In this document: positions 1 to 8,118 of the stretch, one piece after another
Layout: each line of letters starts with the position of its first letter
Numbering within the stretch: position 1 is the first letter of the stretch
Source: Pseudonocardia parietis
Lineage (GTDB): Bacteria > Actinomycetota > Actinomycetes > Mycobacteriales > Pseudonocardiaceae
Assembly (NCBI RefSeq): GCF_017876315.1
Contig: NZ_JAGINU010000001.1
Coordinates: 2,914,001-2,978,000, forward strand
Direction: 5' to 3'
Length of the DNA: 64,000 nt
Made by a program: the position numbers and the translations under genes
The notes under the pieces: model-generated
Databases searched by the model: none
Told to the model about the DNA's origin: nothing
The model's input: only the letters and a program-made list of their open reading frames with translations

Positions 1-1
1 C

Positions 2-277
2 GCGGTCGGGAAGCGGTCGCTGACCAGCTACCTGGGCCAGTCCGTGCTGTGCGCGCCGCTGCTCGCCGCCTGGGGGTTCGGGCTCGGCGCGGAGCTCGAC
101 AGCGCGACCATGGCCCTGTTCGCCATCGGGGTGTGGCTCGTGACGGTGGCGTTCGCGGTCTGGCTGGAGCGTCGCGGGAAGCCCGGACCGGCGGAGACCC
201 TGCTCCGGCGGCTGATCTACCGCGACCGGCGTCCGGCGCCGGTCTCCGAGGCCCCGGGACGGTCGCGGGCCGGCTGA
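2..277 (+). CDS. DUF418 family membrane protein, C-terminal part (5' end outside window)
   Basis: The frame is open from the left edge and ends at TGA 275-277. The visible 91 residues start with a KRSLTSYLGQS stretch, then two hydrophobic segments (near LCAPLLAAWGFGLG and ALFAIGVWLVTVAFAVW), then a basic tail with ETLLRRLIYRD. This pattern (a conserved Ser/Thr-Tyr region, last two helices, a final PAE-LLRRL-Y motif) is what I know from the C-terminus of DUF418 inner-membrane proteins of actinobacteria. Their function is not established. The start and at least two thirds of the protein lie upstream of the window. It is convergent with the AraC gene, 45 bp away. Confidence 0.75.
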   Translation, partial: AVGKRSLTSYLGQSVLCAPLLAAWGFGLGAELDSATMALFAIGVWLVTVAFAVWLERRGKPGPAETLLRRLIYRDRRPAPVSEAPGRSRAG

Positions 278-322
278 CGCCGACGCGCCGGCGCTGCCCG
301 GACCCGGCCTCGGCCGTGAGCG

Positions 323-1285
323 TCAGCACCCGCGCCGGTGCGCGCTGGGTGGCACGCCGTAGGCGGCACGGAACGCCCGGCTGAACCCGGCCGCGTCGGG
401 GAAGCCGTGGCAGCGCGCGATCTGGCCGACCGGGACGTGCGCGAACCGTGGATCGGCGAGGTCGCGGCGGGCCCGTTCGAGGCGCTCGCGGCGGATCCGG
501 CGGGTCACCGACTCGCCGGATCCGGCGAACAACCGGTGCAGCTGCCGGACCGAGACGAAGTGCGCGGCGGCGATCGACCGGGCCCCCAGATCGGGATCGG
601 CGAGGTGGTCTGCGATGTAGCGTTCGACGCGTTCCCGCAGGTCGGCCCGGGATCGCTCGGTGCCTGCCGGGGCGCAGGCGGTCTGCGCCGCGTACTCGCC
701 GGCCAGGGTCGCGACCAGCCCGCCCGCCTCGTCGGCGAGCCGGGCCGCGCCGAGGGGGCTGAGCGTGGGGACCTCGATCAGCTCCCGCAGCACACCGGTG
801 ACGATCCGGCCCAGCCCGGAGCGGGAGTCGAGCCGGTGCGCGGTCGCCGCCGCGGACTCGGCGGGCGCGAGGTCGATCGACTGTCGCGGCCACGTGAACA
901 CCTGCAGCGCCCAGTCCGCGGTGAGCGTCCAGGTGAAGGGACGGTCGGTCTCGTACAGCGCGAGGTGCCCGGGGTGCAGGACGGCACGTCGGCCGTCCTG
1001 CTCCAGCACGGCCGTTCCGCGGGTCAACAGCCCCACCTGCAGGAAGTCCCGGTCGTCCCGGGCGGCGAGCTGCGGGGTCCGGTGACAGACCTGCGGGACC
1101 GAGACCACCTCCGAGATCTGCAGGTGGGCCAGCGTCGCGCTGTGCACCGAGCCGGCGAACACGCCGCCGCGCCTGCGGTCCGGTGCGACGTCGAGGGCGA
1201 CGAAGTCGTGGCGCAACGCCTCCCGCCACTCGTCGCAGCGCCGGGTGTGCGACGCGATCGGCTCCGAGCCGGGGGTGAGGACCAC
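323..1285 (-). CDS. AraC-family transcriptional regulator
   Basis: A 320-residue DNA-binding regulator. The N-terminal ~190 residues look like the AraC_binding_2 type of sensor domain (QLAARDDRDFLQVGLLTRG, then a HPGHLALYETDRPFTW stretch). The last ~105 residues hold the two helix-turn-helix units of the AraC/XylS family, ending in CHGFPDAAGFSRAFRAAYG. The open frame extends four codons further to a GTG at 1297, but a GGAGG sits exactly 5 nt before the GTG at 1285, so I place the start there. It is divergent from the molybdopterin oxidoreductase gene across about 230 bp and could control it; that is inference from position only. The ligand is unknown. Confidence 0.85.
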   Translation of the reverse strand: MVLTPGSEPIASHTRRCDEWREALRHDFVALDVAPDRRRGGVFAGSVHSATLAHLQISEVVSVPQVCHRTPQLAARDDRDFLQVGLLTRGTAVLEQDGRRAVLHPGHLALYETDRPFTWTLTADWALQVFTWPRQSIDLAPAESAAATAHRLDSRSGLGRIVTGVLRELIEVPTLSPLGAARLADEAGGLVATLAGEYAAQTACAPAGTERSRADLRERVERYIADHLADPDLGARSIAAAHFVSVRQLHRLFAGSGESVTRRIRRERLERARRDLADPRFAHVPVGQIARCHGFPDAAGFSRAFRAAYGVPPSAHRRGC

Positions 1286-1519
1286 GGGTACCTCCACAGC
1301 GGCGGGAACAGGGCGTCATCTGCGAGTCCACCGCCCGGTCGCGTCCCGGTCAACCCGACAACAGGTCCGAGCCGGGACCACCTCGCCGGCGCAACCACCG
1401 GCGCCCGGCCTGCCGCACACCACGCCGAACCGGGCACTCGGCGCCAACGACCTGGCGCGCTGCGCGAAACCGCGACGCCCCTCGCGACGCGAGGCTGACC
1501 ACGATCCCAGGAGGCGCGC

Positions 1520-3655
1520 ATGACCACCACACCCGAACTCCCGATCATCGATCTGCACGGATCCGGCACCCGGCGGGCCATCTGCCCGCACGACTGCCCG
1601 GACGGCTGCGCGATGACCGTCACCGTCGAGGACGGCCGCGCGACCGCGGTCCGCGGCGACGCCGAGCATCCCTTCACCCGGGGCGGGCTCTGCGTCAAGG
1701 TCAACAACTACGTCGACCGCGTCTACAGCCCGGATCGGGTCACGACCCCGCTGCGCCGCACCGGGCCGAAGGGCTCCGGCCGGTTCGAACCGATCAGCTG
1801 GGACGAGGCACTCGCCACGGTCGCGGACAACTTCCGGCGGGTGATCGCCGACCACGGCGCCGAGGCCGTCATGCCGGTCAGCTACCTCGGCACCCAGGGC
1901 ACGCTGAACGGTCTCAACGTCGGTGACCCGTTCTTCAACCGGATGGGCGCCACGGTCAGCGAGCGCACCTACTGCGACTCCGGTGCGTCGACGGCGTACG
2001 TGATGAGCGTCGGGCCGACCGCCGGGGTCGACCCGGAGAGCCTCGTGCACTCGCGCTACATCGTCATCTGGGCCTGCAACATGATCTCGACGAACCTGCA
2101 CCTGTGGCCGTTCGTCGCCGAGGCGCAGCGGCGCGGGGCGAAGGTCGTCGTCATCGACCCGGTCAGGCACCGCACCGCCGCGCGCGCCGACTGGCACATC
2201 CCGATCCGCCCCGGCACCGACGGCGCGCTGGCCATGGCGCTCATCCACGTCATCACCACCGAGGGGCTCACCGACCCCGGCTACGTCGAGCAGCACACCC
2301 TCGGCATCGACGAGCTCACCGAACGGGCCGCCGGCTGCACCCCGGAGTGGGCCGAGGCCGAGACCGGGATCCCGGCCGAGGACATCCGCACCCTGGCCCG
2401 TGAGTACGCGGCCGGGCAGCCGTCGATGATCCGGATCGGCGTCGCGATCGAGCGCCACTCCGGCGGCGGCTCCACGGTGCGCGCGATCTCCTGTCTGCCC
2501 GGCCTGGTCGGGGCCTGGCGCCGGCCCGGTGGCGGACTGCTGGCGCTGCCGCTGTGGGCGTTCCCGGTCGACTGGGACGCGCTGTCCCGGCCGGATCTGC
2601 TGCCCGCGGGGACCAGGGTCGTGAACCAGTTCCATCTGGGTGCGGCGCTCGCCGGGGAGATCGAGGGCCCGCCGATCCACGCGCTGATGGTCTACAACTC
2701 GAACCCGGTCGTCGTCTGCCCGGACCAGGAGAAGGTCCTCGCCGGGCTGGCCCGCGACGACCTGTTCACCGTCGTGTCCGAACAGTTCCTCACCGACACC
2801 GCGCTGTACGCCGACATCGTGCTGCCCGCGGCGACCCAGCTCGAGCAGACCGACGTCATGTTCTCCTGGGGGCACTTCTACATCGGCCTGAACCGGCCGT
2901 CGATCCCGCCGGTCGGGGAGGCGGTCAGCAACACCGAGCTGTTCCGGCGCCTCGCCGCCGCGATGGGCTACGACGACGACCGTCTCCTGATGTCGGACGA
3001 GGAGCTGATCGCCGCCGCGTACGACTGGTCCGCACCGGCGTTGCAGGGCATCACCCCCGAGACGCTCGCCGAGACCGGGTGGGCGCGGCTGAACCTGCCC
3101 GGCCCCGACGAGTACGCCCCGCACGCCGAGGGCGGGTTCCCGACACCGTCGGGCCGCCACGAGTTCCGGTCCGGCGCCGCGGCCGGCGGGGACTTCGTAC
3201 TGCCGCTGTTCCGGCAGGGCTCGAACGAGTTCCAGCCCGGTGGCGAGGTGGACCCGCTGCCGCGGTACGTGCCGCCGTCCGGGGCGGGCGGCGCGCACCC
3301 GCTGTCGCTGATCTCGCCGAAGTCGCACGCGTACCTCAACTCCAGCTACGCGAACCTGCCCGCCCAGCAGCGCGTGCAGGGCGAGCCGTCGGGGTGGCTG
3401 CACCCGACCGACGCGGCCGACCGTCGGATCGTCGACGGCGACCTGGTCCGGGTGTTCAACGACTGCGGCGAGATCCTGGTGAAGGCGGTCGTCACCGACG
3501 AGGTGACCCGGGGTGTCGTCATGGCGCGGATGGGGGCCTGGCGGTCGCAGTCCAAGGGCGGGTCGACGGTGAATGCGATCAACCCGACCGGGTTCGCCGA
3601 CCTGGGCCACGCCCCGATCTTCTCCGACACGACGGTGCAGGTGGAGCGCGCGTAG
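1520..3655 (+). CDS. Molybdopterin-dependent oxidoreductase (DMSO reductase superfamily)
   Basis: A 711-residue enzyme with the Mo-bisMGD fold. The N-terminal [4Fe-4S] domain shows Cys22, Cys26, Cys30 and Cys58 (CPHDCPDGC, then GGLCVKV). The large molybdopterin domain follows to about residue 560, and the C-terminal molydopterin-dinucleotide-binding domain contains SPKSHAYLNSSYANLP and WLHPTDAADR. No Tat signal is visible, so it is probably cytoplasmic. ATG 1520 is preceded by AGGAGG. No electron-transfer subunit lies next to it, so it resembles the stand-alone actinobacterial members whose substrate is unknown. The metal ligand residue is not certain from sequence alone; Cys or Ser within TYCDSGAS is a candidate. 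It is divergent from the AraC gene. Confidence 0.85.
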   Translation: MTTTPELPIIDLHGSGTRRAICPHDCPDGCAMTVTVEDGRATAVRGDAEHPFTRGGLCVKVNNYVDRVYSPDRVTTPLRRTGPKGSGRFEPISWDEALATVADNFRRVIADHGAEAVMPVSYLGTQGTLNGLNVGDPFFNRMGATVSERTYCDSGASTAYVMSVGPTAGVDPESLVHSRYIVIWACNMISTNLHLWPFVAEAQRRGAKVVVIDPVRHRTAARADWHIPIRPGTDGALAMALIHVITTEGLTDPGYVEQHTLGIDELTERAAGCTPEWAEAETGIPAEDIRTLAREYAAGQPSMIRIGVAIERHSGGGSTVRAISCLPGLVGAWRRPGGGLLALPLWAFPVDWDALSRPDLLPAGTRVVNQFHLGAALAGEIEGPPIHALMVYNSNPVVVCPDQEKVLAGLARDDLFTVVSEQFLTDTALYADIVLPAATQLEQTDVMFSWGHFYIGLNRPSIPPVGEAVSNTELFRRLAAAMGYDDDRLLMSDEELIAAAYDWSAPALQGITPETLAETGWARLNLPGPDEYAPHAEGGFPTPSGRHEFRSGAAAGGDFVLPLFRQGSNEFQPGGEVDPLPRYVPPSGAGGAHPLSLISPKSHAYLNSSYANLPAQQRVQGEPSGWLHPTDAADRRIVDGDLVRVFNDCGEILVKAVVTDEVTRGVVMARMGAWRSQSKGGSTVNAINPTGFADLGHAPIFSDTTVQVERA

Positions 3656-3671
3656 GCGGCTCGCCGGGGTC

Positions 3672-3706
3672 TTGGTCAGGTCTGGTCAGGCCGCTATCCT
3701 GGCCAG
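3672..3706 (+). promoter_or_regulatory. Promoter and autoregulatory operator of the phd-vapC pair
   Basis: TTGGTC (3672-3677), 17 nt, then TATCCT (3695-3700) and 6 nt to the ATG at 3707: a near-consensus promoter for a leaderless mRNA. The arms CTGGTCAGG (3682-3690) and CCTGGCCAG (3698-3706) form an inverted repeat with one mismatch around the -10 box. A third copy of GGTCAGG overlaps the -35 box (3674-3680). This is the usual layout for antitoxin autorepression. Confidence 0.6.
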
Positions 3707-3976
3707 ATGGCGGACCAGGTGAACATCTACGACGCGAAGACGAACCTGTCGCGATTGATCGAACGCGTCGAGTCGGGCGAGGAGATCGTCATCGCCCGCA
3801 ACGGGCGCCCCGTCGCGCAGCTCGTCCCGGTGCAGCGGAAACGGGCTACGCGCGTACCCGGTTCCCTGCGGGGGAGGATCCGCACGACGCCGGACATCCA
3901 CGAGGGCGACGACGAGATCGCCGATCCCATGGAGGGCGGCTCGCTGCTCCCGGACGGGCGCGGGGCGCGGCGGTGA
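3707..3976 (+). CDS. Type II antitoxin, Phd/YefM family
   Basis: An 89-residue antitoxin. Residues 1-50 have the Phd/YefM fold signature: NIYDAKTNLSRLIERVESGE followed by VIARNGRPVAQLVP. The C-terminal ~35 residues are basic then acidic (RIRTTPDIHEGDDEIADP) and should wrap the toxin. ATG 3707 has no Shine-Dalgarno site but lies 6 nt after a TATCCT -10 box, which suggests leaderless translation. It overlaps the toxin gene by GTGA. Expected role: bind and neutralise the PIN toxin, and repress its own promoter at the inverted repeat just upstream. Confidence 0.92.
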   Translation: MADQVNIYDAKTNLSRLIERVESGEEIVIARNGRPVAQLVPVQRKRATRVPGSLRGRIRTTPDIHEGDDEIADPMEGGSLLPDGRGARR

Positions 3977-4350
3977 GGCTCCTGCTCGACTCGCACGTGC
4001 TGCTCTGGTGGCTCGACGGTGACGAGCGGCTGGGACAGGTAGCCGTCGATGCCATCGCCGACGGCGGCAACGACGCGATCGTCTCCGTCGCGACGCTGTG
4101 GGAGCTCACGATCAAGCAGGGGATCGGCACGCTCGAGATCGACGGGGACCTGCGCACCCATCTCACGGAGGAGGGATTCACCGAGCTCCCGATCACCGGC
4201 TCGCACGCCGATGCGGTCGGAGACCTTCCGCCGCACCATCGCGACCCCTTCGACCGGATGCTGGTCGCGCAGGCACGCGTCGAGGGCCTGACCCTGGTGA
4301 CCGCGGATTCCCGCCTGTACGAGTACGACGTCCCGGTCCTGAAAGCCTGA
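3973..4350 (+). CDS. Type II toxin, VapC-like PIN-domain ribonuclease
   Basis: A 125-residue PIN-domain protein starting at the GTG that overlaps the antitoxin stop (3973-3976). Acidic residues of the PIN active site are visible: Asp in LLLDSHVLLWWL, Glu in TLWELTIKQ, Asp in DPFDRMLVAQA, and Asp in VTADSRLYEYD. The family acts as a Mg-dependent endoribonuclease, often on tRNA or rRNA; the target here is unknown. Translation should be coupled to the antitoxin. A strong hairpin follows 12 nt after the stop. All core residues are present, so the toxin looks intact. Confidence 0.9.
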   Translation: MRLLLDSHVLLWWLDGDERLGQVAVDAIADGGNDAIVSVATLWELTIKQGIGTLEIDGDLRTHLTEEGFTELPITGSHADAVGDLPPHHRDPFDRMLVAQARVEGLTLVTADSRLYEYDVPVLKA

Positions 4351-4362
4351 CCCCCGCCCCGA

Positions 4363-4419
4363 CCTCGCACACCTCTCGCCGACCTCGCAGGGCCTACGGC
4401 CGGCGAGAGGTGTGCGAGG
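4363..4419. terminator. Bidirectional terminator hairpin
   Basis: A perfect 19-bp inverted repeat (4363-4381 and 4401-4419) with a 19-nt loop lies between the convergent vapC and M13 peptidase genes. The core arm reads CCTCGCACACCTCTCGCC. No U-tract follows, which is common in actinobacteria. Confidence 0.75.
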
Positions 4420-4434
4420 ACCGGCGGGTGGACC

Positions 4435-6408
4435 TCACCAGATCCGGACGCGGCTACCCGGCTCGGTGAACAGCTGGTCGGCCTCGGTGACCCCGAAGGC
4501 CTCGTGGAAGGTGTCGAGGTTGGTCACCACCGCGTTGCAGCGCAGGTCCGGCGGCGAATGCGGGTCGGTCGCCAGCCGGCGGATGGCCTCCGCGTCGCGG
4601 GTGGCGGCCCGCCACACCTGTGCCCAGCCGAACAGCACCCGCTGCTCGCCGGTCAGCCCGTCCAGGACCGGGGGTTCGGTGTCGCCGTTGGCGATCGCGT
4701 AGGCCTTCAGCGCGATCGTCAGCCCGCCGAGGTCGCCGATGTTCTCGCCGACGGTGAGCGCGCCGTTGACCTTGTGGTCGGGCAGGCCCATCGGCGACAG
4801 CGCGCCGTACTGGTCGATCAGCATCTGCGCGCGGGAGTCGAACTCCTTGCGGTCGGCCTCCTCCCACCAGTCGGTGAGGTTGCCGTCGCCGTCGTAGCGG
4901 GAGCCCTGGTCGTCGAAACCGTGCCCGATCTCGTGCCCGATCACCGCGCCGATCCCGCCGTAGTTGGCGGCGTCGTCGGCGTCGGCGTCGAAGAACGGCG
5001 GCTGCAGGATCGCGGCCGGGAACACGATCTCGTTCAGCCGGGGGTGGTAGTAGGCGTTGACCGTCTGCGGGGTCATCAGCCATTCCTGCCGGTCGACCGG
5101 GCCGCCGAGCTTGGCGTACTCGAAGTCGTGCCGCCACTCGGCCGCGCGGCCGGCGTTGCCCAGCAGGTCGGCCGGATCGACCGTGAGGTCGGAGTAGTCC
5201 TTCCACCTCTCCGGGTAGCCGATCTTCGGCGTGAACCGGCCAAGCTTCTCCAGCGCCCGCTCACGGGTCGCCGGGCTCATCCAGTCCAGTGTGGAGATCG
5301 ACTGCCGGTACGCCTCGACGAGGTTGGCGACCAGCTCCTCCATCCGGTCCTTCGCCCGGGGCGGGAAGTGCCGCTGCACGTAGAGCTTGGCCACGGCCTC
5401 GCCCATCGACCCCTCGACCAGCGAGACGGCCCGCTTCCAGCGCTCCCGCAGTGCCGGGGTGCCGGACAGGGTGCGGCCGTAGAAGCCGAAGTCCTCCTCG
5501 ACCAGGTCCGACGACAGGTACTCGGCGCAGGCCGACGCCACGTGCAGGGCCAGCCACGCCTGCCACTGCTCGAGCGGCCGGTCCGCCCAGAGCGCGGTGG
5601 CCTCGGCGACGAAGCTCGGCTGCCGGACGATCACCTCGTCGTAGGCGTGCGGCGCCACGCCCAGCGCGGCCTCCCACTCGGCCCAGTCGAACCCGGGCCC
5701 GGCGTCGCGCAGCTGCGCGCGGGTCATCAGGGTGTAGGTCTTCTCGGCGTCGCGGTTGGTGACCCGGTCCCAGGACGCGGCGGCCAGCGCCGTCTCCAGA
5801 TCCATGACCTGCTCGGCGGCGCGGGCCGGCTCGGCCAGGCCGACGAGCCCGGCGAGACGCTGCAGGTGCTCGACGTACTCGGCGCGGATCTGCGCGGAGT
5901 CGTCCTCGCGGTAGTAGGCCTCGTCGGGCAGCCCCAGACCCGCCTGGTTCAGGTTGACCAGGTAGCGCGACGAGTCCTTGGCGTCGGTGGCGATGAACTC
6001 GCCGAACAGGGCCGCCCTGCCCTCGCGCTGACGCCGGCCGAGCACGGTGGCGAGAGCCGCACGGTCGGGCGCTGCGAAGATCTCGTCCAGCAACGGGCGC
6101 AGCGGGGCCACCCCGAGTTGCTCGGCCCGCTCGGTGTCCATGAACGAGGAGTAGAGGTCGCCGATCTTGCGCGCCTCGGTGCCGGGCTCGGTCGGGCCCG
6201 ACGCGCACTCGGTGACGATCGCGTGCACCTGCTCCTCGGCACGGTCGCGCAGCACCCGGAACGCGCCGTCCTGCGAGCGGTCCTCGGGGATCTCGTGGGT
6301 GGCCAGCCACCGGCCGTTGACGTGGGCGAACAGATCGTCCTGCGGGCGGACGCCCGGGTCGACCCAGGTGAGGTCGAGGCCGGACCGCTTCGGCTCGGTG
6401 GTCGTCAT
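4435..6408 (-). CDS. M13 family (neprilysin-like) zinc metallopeptidase
   Basis: A 657-residue gluzincin. The N-terminal M13 domain begins near LDLTWVDPGVRPQDDLFAHV. The catalytic region contains HEIGHGFDDQG (HExxH zinc site) and GENIGDLGG, which supplies the third zinc ligand Glu and the conserved Asp. The NAYYHPRLNEIVFPAAIL substrate-binding stretch precedes it. The protein ends in Trp, as most family members do. No signal peptide or membrane anchor is visible, so this is a soluble intracellular form as in mycobacteria. ATG 6408 has AGGA 8 nt upstream; an alternative ATG at 6417 is less well placed. It is divergent from the TauD gene and convergent with vapC. Confidence 0.93.
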   Translation of the reverse strand: MTTTEPKRSGLDLTWVDPGVRPQDDLFAHVNGRWLATHEIPEDRSQDGAFRVLRDRAEEQVHAIVTECASGPTEPGTEARKIGDLYSSFMDTERAEQLGVAPLRPLLDEIFAAPDRAALATVLGRRQREGRAALFGEFIATDAKDSSRYLVNLNQAGLGLPDEAYYREDDSAQIRAEYVEHLQRLAGLVGLAEPARAAEQVMDLETALAAASWDRVTNRDAEKTYTLMTRAQLRDAGPGFDWAEWEAALGVAPHAYDEVIVRQPSFVAEATALWADRPLEQWQAWLALHVASACAEYLSSDLVEEDFGFYGRTLSGTPALRERWKRAVSLVEGSMGEAVAKLYVQRHFPPRAKDRMEELVANLVEAYRQSISTLDWMSPATRERALEKLGRFTPKIGYPERWKDYSDLTVDPADLLGNAGRAAEWRHDFEYAKLGGPVDRQEWLMTPQTVNAYYHPRLNEIVFPAAILQPPFFDADADDAANYGGIGAVIGHEIGHGFDDQGSRYDGDGNLTDWWEEADRKEFDSRAQMLIDQYGALSPMGLPDHKVNGALTVGENIGDLGGLTIALKAYAIANGDTEPPVLDGLTGEQRVLFGWAQVWRAATRDAEAIRRLATDPHSPPDLRCNAVVTNLDTFHEAFGVTEADQLFTEPGSRVRIW

Positions 6409-6486
6409 GGCGCCCATCCTGCCTGCCGGGACCGACAGTTTCGACCGAACACGGTGGAGCCCGGCCCGGATACGGGGGCCACCCGG

Positions 6487-6516
6487 TTGTCCGGACACGG
6501 TCGTCCGACGCATGAT
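6487..6516 (+). promoter_or_regulatory. Putative promoter of the TauD-type dioxygenase gene
   Basis: TTGTCC (6487-6492), 18 nt, CATGAT (6511-6516), then 6 nt to GTG 6523, with no ribosome binding site. The palindrome TGTCCGGACA (6488-6497) overlaps the -35 box and could be an operator shared with the divergent M13 gene. Confidence 0.4.
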
Positions 6517-6522
6517 CGTGGG

Positions 6523-7446
6523 GTGACGATCGAACTCGAGACGCCGGTCTCCCGGCCCCGGTCCACCCCCGCCGTCGACCTGCTGGAGGGCGAGCGCGTG
6601 CTGCGCCGCCTGCCCGGCGACGGGCCGGACCGACCGTACGAGCTCGTCACCGTCACCCCGGTCGGCCGGACGCTCGGCGCCGAGATCACCGGGATCGACC
6701 TCTCCACCGTCCCCGGCGCCGACCTGCGGGACGAGCTGCACCGCGCGCTGCTGGAGTGGAAGGTGCTGTTCTTCCCCGGCCAGCAGATGACGAGTGCGCA
6801 GCAGCGCGAGTTCGGCCTGCTCTGGGGTGGGCTCGAGACCAACCCGTTGCTGGACACGGGCGACTCCGCCGACGTCGTCCGGTTCGGGGCGGGCACGAAG
6901 ACCTACGAGAACATCTGGCACGCCGACACCACGTTCCGCGCCGAGCCGGCGATGGGCGCCGTGCTCCGGATGGTGCAGACGCCACCGTTCGGCGGCGACA
7001 CGATGTGGGCGGACATGGCCGTCGCCTACGACAACCTCTCCGACGACGTCAGGGCCCGGATCGACGACGCGGTCGCCGTCCACGACATGGTCCCCGGTTT
7101 CGCCCGCTTCCTCGACGAGGGGAAGCTGGCCCGGCTCGAGGACCGGTTGCCGCCGGTGACCCACCCGGTCGTCCGGACCCACCCGGAGACCGGGCGGCGG
7201 ACCCTGTTCGTGAACTCGTCGTTCACCACGGAGATCGTGGGGATGGCGCGCGAGGAGTCCGACGCGCTGTTGCGGCACCTGTTCGCCCAGGCCCACGTGC
7301 CGGAGTACCAGGTCCGCTACCGGTGGACCGAGGGCACGGTCGCGTTCTGGGACAACCGGGCAACCCAGCACTACGCCGTCGGCGACTACCACCCGCACCG
7401 CCGGGTCGCCGAGCGCGTGGCGATCGCGGGGGACCGGCCCTTCTGA
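6523..7446 (+). CDS. TauD/TfdA-family Fe(II)/2-oxoglutarate dioxygenase
   Basis: A 307-residue non-heme iron dioxygenase. The facial triad is visible: His133 and Asp135 in ENIWHADTTF, and the distal His in ATQHYAVGDY, followed by the 2-oxoglutarate-binding Arg in HRRVAERV. The early block GAEITGIDLS and the GDTMWADM block are typical of taurine/alkylsulfonate-type members. The substrate may be a sulfonate, a phenoxyacetate or an alkyl sulfate; nothing nearby decides this. I chose GTG 6523 because an upstream ATG at 6512 is in another frame and closes at once. The mRNA may be leaderless. Confidence 0.88.
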   Translation: MTIELETPVSRPRSTPAVDLLEGERVLRRLPGDGPDRPYELVTVTPVGRTLGAEITGIDLSTVPGADLRDELHRALLEWKVLFFPGQQMTSAQQREFGLLWGGLETNPLLDTGDSADVVRFGAGTKTYENIWHADTTFRAEPAMGAVLRMVQTPPFGGDTMWADMAVAYDNLSDDVRARIDDAVAVHDMVPGFARFLDEGKLARLEDRLPPVTHPVVRTHPETGRRTLFVNSSFTTEIVGMAREESDALLRHLFAQAHVPEYQVRYRWTEGTVAFWDNRATQHYAVGDYHPHRRVAERVAIAGDRPF

Positions 7447-7480
7447 CGATTCCGGACACGCCGGAGGCGGGGCAGCGGGC

Positions 7481-7963
7481 TCAGGAGACGCTGCGCCGCC
7501 ACCGGCGACGTCGGGGCCCCGGCTCCGGGTCCTCCTCCAGCGGTGCGGCGATCGCCAGCCGGCCGACCTGCTCACCGAGCACCTGGAGGTGGACCCGGAC
7601 GTCGTCGTGCGTCGGGTCGAGTACCGCCTGCTCGGCGATCTCGGCGGCCTGGTCCACCGAGCGCTTCAACGACGACTTCGCCTTGTCCAGCCGGTTCGCG
7701 ATCCGCTTCGCCGGTGGCTCGGTGATCCGGAAGCGGGCCGGCTCGATCGAGTCCCCGACCGCCGCGAGCCGGTGCACGGCCTCCAGTTCGGTGTCGAGCC
7801 GCTTGCCGATCTCGGCGAGCCAGGAGCGGATCTGCACCGCGGTGATCACCTCGGTGATCCGGTGGAAGCGGTGGACCTGCTCGGTGCAGTCGGCCACGTA
7901 GGTCTTCCAGTACCGCGACAGCGGGGCGGGCGGCGGCTCGGCGGAGGGTCGCAGGCGTGGCAC
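7481..7963 (-). CDS. Conserved hypothetical protein, helical
   Basis: About 160 residues, unrecognised. The middle (LSRYWKTYVADCTEQVHRFH through SSLKRSVDQAAEIAEQAVLD) is amphipathic and probably a helical bundle; the last 15 residues are an Arg-rich tail. No membrane segment or catalytic motif is visible. The start is uncertain: GTG 7963 gives a natural N-terminus before a proline-rich stretch, GTG 7987 and ATG 8104 are also in frame, and none has a clear ribosome binding site. The ATG at 8104 would overlap the operator-like palindrome of doxX, so I disfavour it. It is convergent with TauD, 34 bp apart. Confidence 0.6.
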   Translation of the reverse strand: MPRLRPSAEPPPAPLSRYWKTYVADCTEQVHRFHRITEVITAVQIRSWLAEIGKRLDTELEAVHRLAAVGDSIEPARFRITEPPAKRIANRLDKAKSSLKRSVDQAAEIAEQAVLDPTHDDVRVHLQVLGEQVGRLAIAAPLEEDPEPGPRRRRWRRSVS

Positions 7964-8076
7964 GCGTACAGGGTGCCCGACGAGCACACGGGACGTGTCA
8001 CCCGGGGAGCGGGGTGTCGGCGACGGCCGACGGCGGGTCCCGCCGAGCGCCCGGACGGCGCCGTGCCCTACTCTCG

Positions 8077-8107
8077 TCACGCCAAAGCGTGAACATTCAA
8101 TCATTGA
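8077..8107. promoter_or_regulatory. Operator-like palindromes upstream of doxX
   Basis: Two perfect inverted repeats lie in tandem in an unusually AT-rich patch: TCACGC-CAAA-GCGTGA (8077-8092) and TCAAT-C-ATTGA (8097-8107). The second ends 11 nt before the doxX start and overlaps the leader. They could bind a regulator that is not encoded beside the gene. Confidence 0.45.
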
Positions 8108-8118
8108 GAGGTGTATCA

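Noticed and set aside
1316..3610. Long minus-strand open frame opposite the molybdopterin oxidoreductase gene
   Set aside because: Composition is Arg/Pro/Gly-rich with no domain; a typical shadow of a GC-rich gene.
4504..6400. Plus-strand open frame opposite the M13 peptidase, continuous with the TauD frame
   Set aside because: The real plus-strand protein starts at GTG 6523; the upstream part is an antisense shadow.
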